Positions 26,586 to 34,130 of a stretch of DNA of 34,130 nt are shown piece by piece (within the stretch, counting starts at the first letter, position 1; each line of letters opens with the position of its first letter). The notes under the pieces were generated by a model, which did no database searches, was not told the origin of the DNA, and saw only the letters and a program-made list of their open reading frames with translations. The stretch covers positions 1 through 34,130 of the forward strand of contig RFHM01000183.1 in NCBI GenBank assembly GCA_003696865.1, read 5' to 3'. The DNA comes from Acidobacteriota bacterium. Its GTDB lineage: Bacteria > Acidobacteriota > Blastocatellia > HR10 > J050. The translations under genes and the position numbers were made by a program.

Positions 26586-28952
26586 TCAGTGCTCAGCTTT
26601 CCACTCCTCAGCAAACTCGATGAGGATGATTTTCAATGCTACTTCTGCGCGCCGTTCGGTTCCGAAATCGACGCCCAATGTTCCTACCAGAAATCTCCCA
26701 TCGGGACTGATATCCAAGGCCGCCACGATGACGCGCCTGCCCAGATACTCGGGAGCCTCGGGATCATTGAAATAGGTCAGCCGCTCCTTATGCATCCCAT
26801 CAGCTGTCATGAGCCAGTATTCGCGTTCCAGTGGTTGAGCCGGCCAATTGGGATCGTCGAAATCGAGTTCATAGCGAGAGGTCGCATTGCTCATGTAAAC
26901 GATCGTGTCACCATCGGGCGAGATGGCGGCGTCCTCCTCCCACACGGTCGGTGAGTTCTGTAAATTAGTCAATCGACCGGTCGGTAGATCGAGAATGTAC
27001 TGGTCCATCCCATATTCGTGCTGACCATCCAGATTTCCGGCCAGAAGCAACTGCCGACCATTGGGGAAAAATCCCATGCTGGTGACGTAATTGCCGCCCA
27101 CATCTTCGGCGCGGAGAATGACGCGCTCGTTCACCAGTCGCGGACCACTCTCGTCGACGACGAAATCGGCTCTCTTGATCTGCCATCGTCCCCAGTTATG
27201 GTGTCCTCCCTCGCCATATCGCTCGGTCCAGATGAGGACCGCGCCATCCGGCGAAAAGTGGGGATTCACCACTCCGAAGGTGGGGGTCGGATCATCGAAG
27301 CCTCGCTTAATCGGGATATTGGTCAATGGCCAGAACTGATCTCCTTCCGGCGTCGTCGCCCAGAGATTGGCGTAGAGCCCCAAGCCGGGATCACCGAGCC
27401 ATTTCATCCACAGGCCGAAATGCTCCTCTGTTTCGGAAACGAAAACAATATATCGCCCTGAGGGATGGAAGACGGCATTTCCGTTGTGCCTCTGAGGAAC
27501 GCCCGGTCGGCCCTCGGTGAGTGACCGGCGAATCGTTCCCTTCACATCCATCAGATAAACGTCGGCGAACCCATCGTCATTCTTCCGATCAAACACGATG
27601 AGGTCGCCCGACGGCGAGAAGCGCGGACGAGCCCCCTGTTGCTGAACGAGGCGAATGCTCTTGAGGCGAGGACTCTTCCCCCTCACCGCCATCCGTCCTC
27701 CCCTGAACGCGATCGTTCGCGAGCCCGCCGCCTCGGCGATCAACGCGCCATACCGAAGACCCGTCTGAGAGAAACGGCCGGCGAGGAGGTTCCGGACTGC
27801 TGCCTGATCCGAGAGCTGACGGAGCCGAGCGTAGGGGAGCCAGCGCGTGCGCTGATCGTAATCCAGGTAAGCGAAGAAGTACTTGCTCCAGAATGCCGAT
27901 ACGAATTCGATGCCCTGAGCCCGAACCAGCTTGACGATGACCTCCAGAAACTTCTGGTCCAGAGGTTCCCAGAAGGAGAAAACATCCCGGCGAAAAGCTT
28001 CACTCCAGGTCTCCCTGCCCAGTTCCGCTTCGCCGACTTTATAGAGCCATGCCTCGCCCACGATGACTCTCTTGTCATGCGAGCGGGCGAGTTCGGCCAG
28101 ATCGACTGCCCGCCGCAGAAGGCCACGCACGACGGGGTAGATATGCAGATCGACATAATCGAGGGCGGGCAGGCGGACCAGCTCTTGCACGAAACGAGGG
28201 TCATCCCAGTTCCCCGCTCCGGCCCCAACGCTCGTCTCTCCTCGCTGGAGTCCTTCCAGGATGAATGAGATCAGTTGGGCATATTTTTGAGGATCGCGCA
28301 ATTCCACCAGGCCCGTATTCTTGGCTTCGGTGGAGGGCTCATTGCCAATGGTGAGGTAGTCGGGTCGGATCTCACGAGCGATGATCTCGGCTACCCGACG
28401 CCGCCCTCGCTTGAACTCCTCGAAGGTCAAACCGGTATAGTCAACCGATACGGAGGTGAAGTTCGGATCTCGGAACATCGCTCCCGTTCCTACCAGGAGG
28501 ACCATTCGCCGCTTCCGGATTTCGGCAGCCAGCCGCTTGTAAAATTCGAGATATTCTTGAGCGCGAGGGAACTCTGGCGCCAGCAGTGGATAGCCGATGA
28601 AGACTTTCACCCCTTTGATGCCCAGAGAGGCCAGCGCATCCAGATAGATGGTGGCGCCCAGCAGAGCGTCTGGCGCCAGCAATTGCTCTCCTCGATGAGC
28701 GTTGGCGGCGAGCAACTCGGCGGCGAAGGTGATTCTCTGTGGCTCGCCGGGAACCTCAATTCCTCGCTCGAACTCCTCCAACCTGTTCTGGAGCTCGTCG
28801 AACAAGGCGCGATATTCGGGCGGGACGTCACTCCCGGTTGAGATGAGAGCCGACCTCATCCATCCGGCCAACCCCAGGAATCCAATGAGGAGAATGACTG
28901 CCCATCTCACCGCTCTCACGCTCCTCCTCTCTTCAGTTGTCCGCTCTCTCAT
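26586..28952 (-). CDS. Membrane-anchored/secreted protein: N-terminal glycosidase-like TIM barrel plus C-terminal PD40/TolB-like propeller
   Basis: 788 aa; N-terminal TM; PDYLTIGNEPSTEAK (candidate acid/base), KRVIVGEAWLYK (candidate nucleophile); then six PD40-like blades such as ARPRFSPSGDLIVFDRKNDDGFADVYLMD, VNPHFSPDGAVLIWTERYGEGG, EDAAISPDGDTIVYMSNA. Confidence 0.82.
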   Translation of the reverse strand: MRERTTEERRSVRAVRWAVILLIGFLGLAGWMRSALISTGSDVPPEYRALFDELQNRLEEFERGIEVPGEPQRITFAAELLAANAHRGEQLLAPDALLGATIYLDALASLGIKGVKVFIGYPLLAPEFPRAQEYLEFYKRLAAEIRKRRMVLLVGTGAMFRDPNFTSVSVDYTGLTFEEFKRGRRRVAEIIAREIRPDYLTIGNEPSTEAKNTGLVELRDPQKYAQLISFILEGLQRGETSVGAGAGNWDDPRFVQELVRLPALDYVDLHIYPVVRGLLRRAVDLAELARSHDKRVIVGEAWLYKVGEAELGRETWSEAFRRDVFSFWEPLDQKFLEVIVKLVRAQGIEFVSAFWSKYFFAYLDYDQRTRWLPYARLRQLSDQAAVRNLLAGRFSQTGLRYGALIAEAAGSRTIAFRGGRMAVRGKSPRLKSIRLVQQQGARPRFSPSGDLIVFDRKNDDGFADVYLMDVKGTIRRSLTEGRPGVPQRHNGNAVFHPSGRYIVFVSETEEHFGLWMKWLGDPGLGLYANLWATTPEGDQFWPLTNIPIKRGFDDPTPTFGVVNPHFSPDGAVLIWTERYGEGGHHNWGRWQIKRADFVVDESGPRLVNERVILRAEDVGGNYVTSMGFFPNGRQLLLAGNLDGQHEYGMDQYILDLPTGRLTNLQNSPTVWEEDAAISPDGDTIVYMSNATSRYELDFDDPNWPAQPLEREYWLMTADGMHKERLTYFNDPEAPEYLGRRVIVAALDISPDGRFLVGTLGVDFGTERRAEVALKIILIEFAEEWKAEH

Positions 28953-29022
28953 CGACTGCCCCTGAAACCGCTCTCACATCGAGTCGCCTCTCAGTCCGGA
29001 TCGGGGCCCCTCACCTCCCGTC

Positions 29023-31062
29023 TCACAGACCCGGCGGAATTCCTCGAACGCCGAGCGATGGAACGAGGCGACTCAACGAAAACGCACTTCTTTTACCGAT
29101 CGCTCCAGTCGCCGGTGAAGACTCCAGACTCCGGCGCCCGCCGATCGCTGTGGAGTCCCAATGAACACCGTTTCCATCTCGCCCATGCGCCGTCTCAGAC
29201 GGAGCCCGCAACTCCAGGAAAGTGACCGAGTGAGGTGGAAGGGCGAGGCGAGTCAGGGGTACCTGCAGCGGCTCCTCGCTCAATACGACGTTCGTGGGAT
29301 CGCGGTCATTATCGGCCGCGGGATCTTCGGCCCACAGTCTCCACAGGCGCGCAAAAGCGGGCGTGAATCCGTCGATTTGGAGCGTAGCCGTCAACGGTCT
29401 CTGCTCGGCGTTGTTGATCACGGCGAGGTGCAAGGTGCCGCCGTCGGGAGAGAGCGCCGCCGCCGCAACGACGTAAGGAACCTCTCGGTCATAGGCCGTG
29501 GCCGAGGGAGAATCCACTGCCACCGGGAGCACGTGACTGCCCGGCCAAGCGGAAAATCCCTGAAAGACATACCCCATGGGTGCGATGCTATAATTGGTCT
29601 GGCTGCGGATCAAGGCCAGGTTGCCTCCACCGAGCGCGAACTGATTGGCGTAGGCCACCGGTGCACGCTGACCTGCATTGAGCAGGCGGATGAACCATTC
29701 AGCGGCGATGACCGCTCCTTCCAGAGTTCGATTGATGTGCCAGTAGTCCTCGTTCAGGAAAATATTCCACTCCGTGACGGCAATGGAGGGTCTCTCGGAC
29801 ACGGCCAGGCTCTCCAGATAGTGATCAATCCTCCCGTACACCTCGGCGAGATGATCGGCGCGCTCCAGGGCGATCTGGCGCCGGGCAGCGTAAGAACCAT
29901 ACGCCCGGACGGGGATCGAAATGTCGTATTGATGACGGACATAGAAGTCCATTTGCTGAAAGATCTCGCGCATGTGGTCCGGATCGGCGATGGGAACGCC
30001 ATCGCGGAAAGGAAGCACCGCCGCGCCGATGGAGATGGGTATCGACGAGGGAGCGGCGCGCATGGCGCGAGCGAAATCCAGGAAGCCATCGTGGCCATAG
30101 GTCGTGTACTCTACCAGGAAGAAGCTCCCCGCCGGCGGCATCGCACCATGCACGCCATCGCCGAACTGGAGCACTCCGGCCTCAGCGTCCAGGACGAAGA
30201 CGCGGGCATTCGAAGGCTGGGCAGTGAGATCCTCGACCTCATGCCACTCCTGGAAGATGCGATCCTCCGCCTGCTGTCGAGTCGCCGCCCAGAAGACCCG
30301 CACTTCACGCACCGGTGGGAATCGCAGGGTGTAAGTCTGATGTGGCCCACCCTTGGCTTTGAAGACGTCTCCTTTCGCGCCCGCGGGATCGTATGCCTGG
30401 CTCGATGTGTTGTCGTAAAAGCCGCGACGCTCCTCCTCGCCACCGAAAAAGTATTTCTCGGGATTCTCGGCGGTCCAGGAGTAGTACCACATGTGCGGTT
30501 GGTTCTCCTCGTTGCCGATCTCGAAGTAGCGTACATTGATCGGCTCGGGAAAACCGAGAGCAGCGCGCCGAGCGCCCCACGGTGAGTCGATAGGGCCATT
30601 CAAGAACTCCACCAGATCGGCGGCATCCTGGGCCGTCATCGTACCGAAGTTGACCGTGATGCTCAACTCGGCGCCGGTATCGCGCACAAATTGGAGGATG
30701 CCGGCAATGTCGACCCCATCGGGCTGGGGCACGCGCCGACCGGGTTTGATCATCTCGTTGCGTTTCCAGTCGTAGGCCGAGGCGTTATTCCCGCCGGGCC
30801 AACGGATCACGCGCACGCCGATGTGCCGTGTGGCCTGTACGAAGCCGGTGTGTTCGACTGTTTGGATAGCCGGAGCCAGGTTCGTCAAATTGCTCCCCCA
30901 CAGGCGCCCGTCGATGACAGGACCGAGTTGGGTCGCATCGACGCTGATGGTGATCTCGGAACTCGGGAGAGCCGGATTATACACAAAGCCAGCGCCACGC
31001 CCGTTGAAGGTGAGAGTGAACAAAAGCAGACCGAGAATGGAAAGTTGCAGGAATCGCGTCAT
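29023..31062 (-). CDS. Secreted GH51/GH79-like (alpha-L-arabinofuranosidase-like) glycoside hydrolase with inserted beta-domain
   Basis: 679 aa; signal MTRFLQLSILGLLLFTLTFNGRG; ISVDATQLGPVIDGRLWGSNL, RVIRWPGGNNASAYDWK, VRYFEIGNEENQPHMWYY (acid/base), PSIAVTEWNIF (nucleophile), C-terminal beta-sandwich ending RLALPPHSVTFLEL. Confidence 0.85.
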   Translation of the reverse strand: MTRFLQLSILGLLLFTLTFNGRGAGFVYNPALPSSEITISVDATQLGPVIDGRLWGSNLTNLAPAIQTVEHTGFVQATRHIGVRVIRWPGGNNASAYDWKRNEMIKPGRRVPQPDGVDIAGILQFVRDTGAELSITVNFGTMTAQDAADLVEFLNGPIDSPWGARRAALGFPEPINVRYFEIGNEENQPHMWYYSWTAENPEKYFFGGEEERRGFYDNTSSQAYDPAGAKGDVFKAKGGPHQTYTLRFPPVREVRVFWAATRQQAEDRIFQEWHEVEDLTAQPSNARVFVLDAEAGVLQFGDGVHGAMPPAGSFFLVEYTTYGHDGFLDFARAMRAAPSSIPISIGAAVLPFRDGVPIADPDHMREIFQQMDFYVRHQYDISIPVRAYGSYAARRQIALERADHLAEVYGRIDHYLESLAVSERPSIAVTEWNIFLNEDYWHINRTLEGAVIAAEWFIRLLNAGQRAPVAYANQFALGGGNLALIRSQTNYSIAPMGYVFQGFSAWPGSHVLPVAVDSPSATAYDREVPYVVAAAALSPDGGTLHLAVINNAEQRPLTATLQIDGFTPAFARLWRLWAEDPAADNDRDPTNVVLSEEPLQVPLTRLALPPHSVTFLELRAPSETAHGRDGNGVHWDSTAIGGRRSLESSPATGAIGKRSAFSLSRLVPSLGVRGIPPGL

Positions 31063-31120
31063 GAGTTTACCTCACAGGTACGGCATCATGGGATGTACCA
31101 TGGCCTCATCGGATATCGAA

Positions 31121-31140
31121 CGAGCCCCAGAGGGGGCTCG
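31121..31140. repeat. Perfect 8-bp stem hairpin in the divergent intergenic region
   Basis: CGAGCCCC-AGAG-GGGGCTCG read directly; no T-run follows on either strand. Confidence 0.6.
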
Positions 31141-31493
31141 TCCGGGATTCGCCAGGCCGTCCAGACCGGGCCAGATGAGAATGAACACCACAAACACCGC
31201 TTGTCGCCCTCGTAGACGAAACACCAGATCATGCCTCGCCGTATCACACTCTTCCCCTGGAGCGAGGAATCCTCTGCCCCAGATCATCCACATACTCATC
31301 ATGAGTTGAGACTACGCGCCGACCCTATTGGTCGGAAAATCTTCCCCCTCGTGCCACCTACCGGGTGGTTCCCCCGGGCGTTTTTACCACGAAAGCCTGC
31401 CCGAAGCAACTCCGCCTTTCAAGCACCAAGGTTGAGACGATTACGAGGGGCGAGCAGCTTGGCAACCTGCCTCGTCTGAGCTACACTTAGGTC

Positions 31494-32774
31494 TTGAATG
31501 GCAAAACAGAGATGACGTCAAATACGCCGACTTCAGAAGCGACGGTCAATGCGGAACAACTCCGTACGTTGATCAAGGCCTTCCGGTTGGTGAGCGTCTC
31601 GCTCGATCTGAGAGAGACGCTTCGCGGCATTCTCCGAGCAGTGAAAAAGCTCATCACTTACGATGCCGCCGGGATCTACGTCTTCGATCCCCTCACCAAA
31701 TCATTGCGTGGGTACGAGGTCATCGGTTACGAGACGGATATCACCCAAACGGAACCCTTCTATGCGGGCAAAGGGATCATCGGTCGCGTTCTGGAAACGG
31801 GCAAAGGGGTCGTCGTCCAGGACGTGACCACCGATCCGTATTACATTCGCGCGCGAGAAGAAACACAATCCGAATTGGCCGCGCCCATCGTGGGGAGCGG
31901 TGATCGCATCATCGGCGTCATCAACCTGGAATCCGACCTGCCTCGTGCTTATACAGAGACCGACTTGCAATTGCTCAAGATGTTCGCCAGCATGGTGGCC
32001 GTGGCCATCGAAAAGGCCCACCTGCACAAGCAGTTGGTGGAGACGCGACGACTCGAATATGAGCTTCAGGTGGCCAGTCAGGTGATGGAGAAACTCATGC
32101 CCGATCACCCTCCCCAGATCGATAATTTCAGCATCTGCGGTCGATCGGTAGCCTCAGAGGCGGTGGGCGGCGATTACTTCGACTTCATCGACGTCGGCGA
32201 TGGTCGATGGGGGATCGTCATCGCCGATGTGGCCGGAAAGGGTATTCCGGCGGCCCTCATCATGGCGAGTTTCCGCGCCTACTTGCACGCTCTGCTGGGG
32301 AATGATTTTTCCCTCCGAGGGGTCTTCGCCCGGTTGAATCGGCTGCTCTTGAAAGGGGAGGAAGGACGCCACTTCGTCACCGCTTTCTTCGCCGAACTTG
32401 ATTCGGTGGAACGACGCGTCTTCTACGTCAACGCGGGACATAATCCCCCACTGTTCATCCGTCCCGACGAGCCGGCGCAACTTCTTTCCCGAGGAGGCAT
32501 TCCCTTGGGCATCTTCGAATCGACGACCTATTCGGAAGATATTGTCTACTTTCGGCCCGGCGATACGCTCATCCTGTATACGGACGGAGTGACCGAAGCA
32601 ACCAACGATCGCGGAGAATTGTTCGGATTGAAGCGGCTGGAGAACCTCGCTCGCCAGCACATGGGCGCCTCCGCCCAGGAACTCTGTCACCTCATGGTCG
32701 ATGAGGTCAAGGCGTTCGCCGATCCGGAAAGACGCTCCGATGATTTCACCATCGTCGTGGTGCGCGCCCTTTGA
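31494..32774 (+). CDS. GAF domain-containing PP2C/SpoIIE-type serine phosphatase (RsbU-like)
   Basis: 426 aa; GAF region DAAGIYVFDPLTKSLRGYEVIGYE...GIIGRVLETGKGVVVQDV; SpoIIE region SVASEAVGGDYFDFIDVGDGRWGIVIADVAGKGIPAALIMA...YVNAGHNPPLFI...LYTDGVTEATN...DDFTIVVVRAL. TTG 31494 or ATG 31512 start. Confidence 0.94.
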   Translation: MNGKTEMTSNTPTSEATVNAEQLRTLIKAFRLVSVSLDLRETLRGILRAVKKLITYDAAGIYVFDPLTKSLRGYEVIGYETDITQTEPFYAGKGIIGRVLETGKGVVVQDVTTDPYYIRAREETQSELAAPIVGSGDRIIGVINLESDLPRAYTETDLQLLKMFASMVAVAIEKAHLHKQLVETRRLEYELQVASQVMEKLMPDHPPQIDNFSICGRSVASEAVGGDYFDFIDVGDGRWGIVIADVAGKGIPAALIMASFRAYLHALLGNDFSLRGVFARLNRLLLKGEEGRHFVTAFFAELDSVERRVFYVNAGHNPPLFIRPDEPAQLLSRGGIPLGIFESTTYSEDIVYFRPGDTLILYTDGVTEATNDRGELFGLKRLENLARQHMGASAQELCHLMVDEVKAFADPERRSDDFTIVVVRAL

Positions 32775-32844
32775 GCCGCCAGGATAAACCACTTGACTCT
32801 CTTCACCCCGCATTGATTAAACGGTACAATTTATTGGTAGGCAT

Positions 32845-34130
32845 ATGAGCAAACAAAAGAAGAAGAGCTTATCCGTTGAAGAAACACCAGGACGACCGGA
32901 ATCCGAATCCACGCCGGTCGAAGAAGGAAAAGTGACCGAAAAAGAAAAGAGAGTGCACAACATTCCTATCCGTTCGGCGACGACCGTCGAGGAATCGCCG
33001 CTCCCGGAGACGGATGTCCTCATCAAGGACATCGAGGATCAGCCTTCGGTGATGGAATTGCCGGTGCTCCCCCTGCGGAATACGGTCGTCTTTCCCGGCG
33101 TCATCGCCCCCTTAGTCGTGGGTCGACCGAAATCGGTGGCCGCTGTGGAAGCGGCGGTGACCACCGAAGAGAAGTTCCTGGTGACCTTGACGCAATTCGA
33201 ACATACCAAAGACGAGGTCACCGGGGATGATCTCCACCACGTGGGCACGTTGGTGGTCATCACCAAGATGTTACGGACCTCGGAGGACACGATTCAGATC
33301 GCCGTCCAGGGCATGCGCCGGGTGAAGGTCATGGCCTTCTTGCCGCATGAGGAATACTTGAAGGCGCGCGTGGAGATCCTCGAACATCCCCGAGACGAAG
33401 GCATCGAAGTCGAAGCCCTCCATCGCAACATCCTGAGCCTGATACAGAAGAGTTTGAGCCTGCTCCCCAATGTGCCCGAGGGTGTGAGCACGTTGTTCAC
33501 CAGCGAGGAAGATCCGGTGGTGCTCTCCTACCGTCTGGCCACATTGCTCAACCTGGATGTGGAGAAGCAACAGGCGCTGCTGGAAGCGGATACGCGCCGG
33601 GATATTCTGCGCGTGATGAACGCATACCTGACGCGCGAGGTGGAGATTCTCGAGGTCCGTCGCAAGATCGCTGGGGAAGCCCAGGCCGAGATGGATAAGG
33701 CCCAACGAGAATATATCCTGCGGCAGCAACTGAAGGCCATCCAGAAGGAACTCGGCGAGGAGGAGCCAGAACTCGCCGAGGTGAACATGCTGAGAGAGCG
33801 CCTGGAGGCCGTTCAACTGCCGGACGAAGTGCGCCGGGAGGCCGAGCGGGAGTTGCGACGCATGGAGCGGCTGCCCTCGGCGGCGCCCGATTATCACGTC
33901 ATCCGCACCTATCTGGAATGGATCCTGGAACTGCCCTGGTGCGTGAGCACGGAAGACAATCTCGATCTGAACCACGCCGAGCAGGTGCTCGATGAAGACC
34001 ACTACGACCTGGAGGAAGTCAAAGACCGTATTCTGGAATTCCTGGCCGTGCTGAAATTGAAGCCCGACGCCAAAAGTCCTATCCTCTGCTTCGCCGGTCC
34101 GCCGGGCGTGGGCAAGACGAGCTTGGGACG
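32845..34130 (+). CDS. lon: ATP-dependent Lon protease, N-terminal part (truncated by window end)
   Basis: From ATG 32845: MSKQKKKSLSVEETPGRPESES...MELPVLPLRNTVVFPGVIAPLVVGRPKSV...QREYILRQQLKAIQKELGEEEPE...ILCFAGPPGVGKTSLG (Walker A). Not in the ORF track because no stop codon occurs in the window. Confidence 0.97.
   Translation, partial: MSKQKKKSLSVEETPGRPESESTPVEEGKVTEKEKRVHNIPIRSATTVEESPLPETDVLIKDIEDQPSVMELPVLPLRNTVVFPGVIAPLVVGRPKSVAAVEAAVTTEEKFLVTLTQFEHTKDEVTGDDLHHVGTLVVITKMLRTSEDTIQIAVQGMRRVKVMAFLPHEEYLKARVEILEHPRDEGIEVEALHRNILSLIQKSLSLLPNVPEGVSTLFTSEEDPVVLSYRLATLLNLDVEKQQALLEADTRRDILRVMNAYLTREVEILEVRRKIAGEAQAEMDKAQREYILRQQLKAIQKELGEEEPELAEVNMLRERLEAVQLPDEVRREAERELRRMERLPSAAPDYHVIRTYLEWILELPWCVSTEDNLDLNHAEQVLDEDHYDLEEVKDRILEFLAVLKLKPDAKSPILCFAGPPGVGKTSLG

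Noticed and set aside
28571-28690. Repeated TCTGGCGCCAGCA sequence
   Set aside because: Both copies are inside the coding region (LLAPEF / LLAPDA) and the core is palindromic by codon choice; probably coincidental.
31430-31495. tRNA-like segment (GGGGCGAGCAGCTTGGCAACCTGCCTCGTCTGAGC) upstream of the GAF-SpoIIE gene
   Set aside because: The D-arm resembles tRNA-Pro/fMet, but there is no proper 7-nt anticodon loop and no T-arm GGTTCRAAT. It can form local hairpins but is not an intact tRNA, and I could not match it to a known riboswitch.
32793-32830. Possible promoter for lon (TTGACT ... GATTAA/TACAAT)
   Set aside because: A good -35, but no -10 at acceptable spacing (16 nt gives only 3/6 match; TACAAT is 26 nt away).
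1-34130. CRISPR array, transposon, integrase or prophage boundaries around the glycosidase island
   Set aside because: Searched by eye; no regularly spaced repeats, no transposase/integrase motifs and no intact tRNA att site were visible, so the island's mobility is unproven.

Overview
This 34.1 kb bacterial window (about 58% GC by eye) encodes mostly on the minus strand. I see no rRNA, intact tRNA, CRISPR array, transposase or phage module. The left part (1-17.8 kb) is ordinary chromosome: the C-terminus of an NtrC-type regulator; a three-gene proton-translocating transhydrogenase operon (pnt); two coupled glycosyltransferases; an ECF-sigma/anti-sigma/zinc-ribbon membrane protein module; a flippase-like gene overlapping nrdR; LOG-family, SDR, endonuclease IV, MBL-fold, nitrilase, patatin and D-aminoacylase genes. 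The middle-right part (about 17.9-31.1 kb) is an accessory island of secreted carbohydrate-active proteins. It holds four intact clan GH-A-like glycoside hydrolases (one a GH39, one fused to a PD40 propeller, one GH51-like with an unusual inserted domain) and a beta-helix lipoprotein. These are interleaved with at least four decayed or internally deleted genes. The right edge carries a GAF-SpoIIE phosphatase and the N-terminal part of Lon. The best candidates for novelty are (i) the GH51-like enzyme with an 'FGDGVHGAMPPAGS' baseplate-like insertion inside its barrel, (ii) the GH/PD40 fusion, (iii) the cluster of gene remnants, and (iv) the beta-helix lipoprotein with a readable promoter whose transcript would begin with a stem-loop. 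All family calls come from reading motifs; no database search was run.
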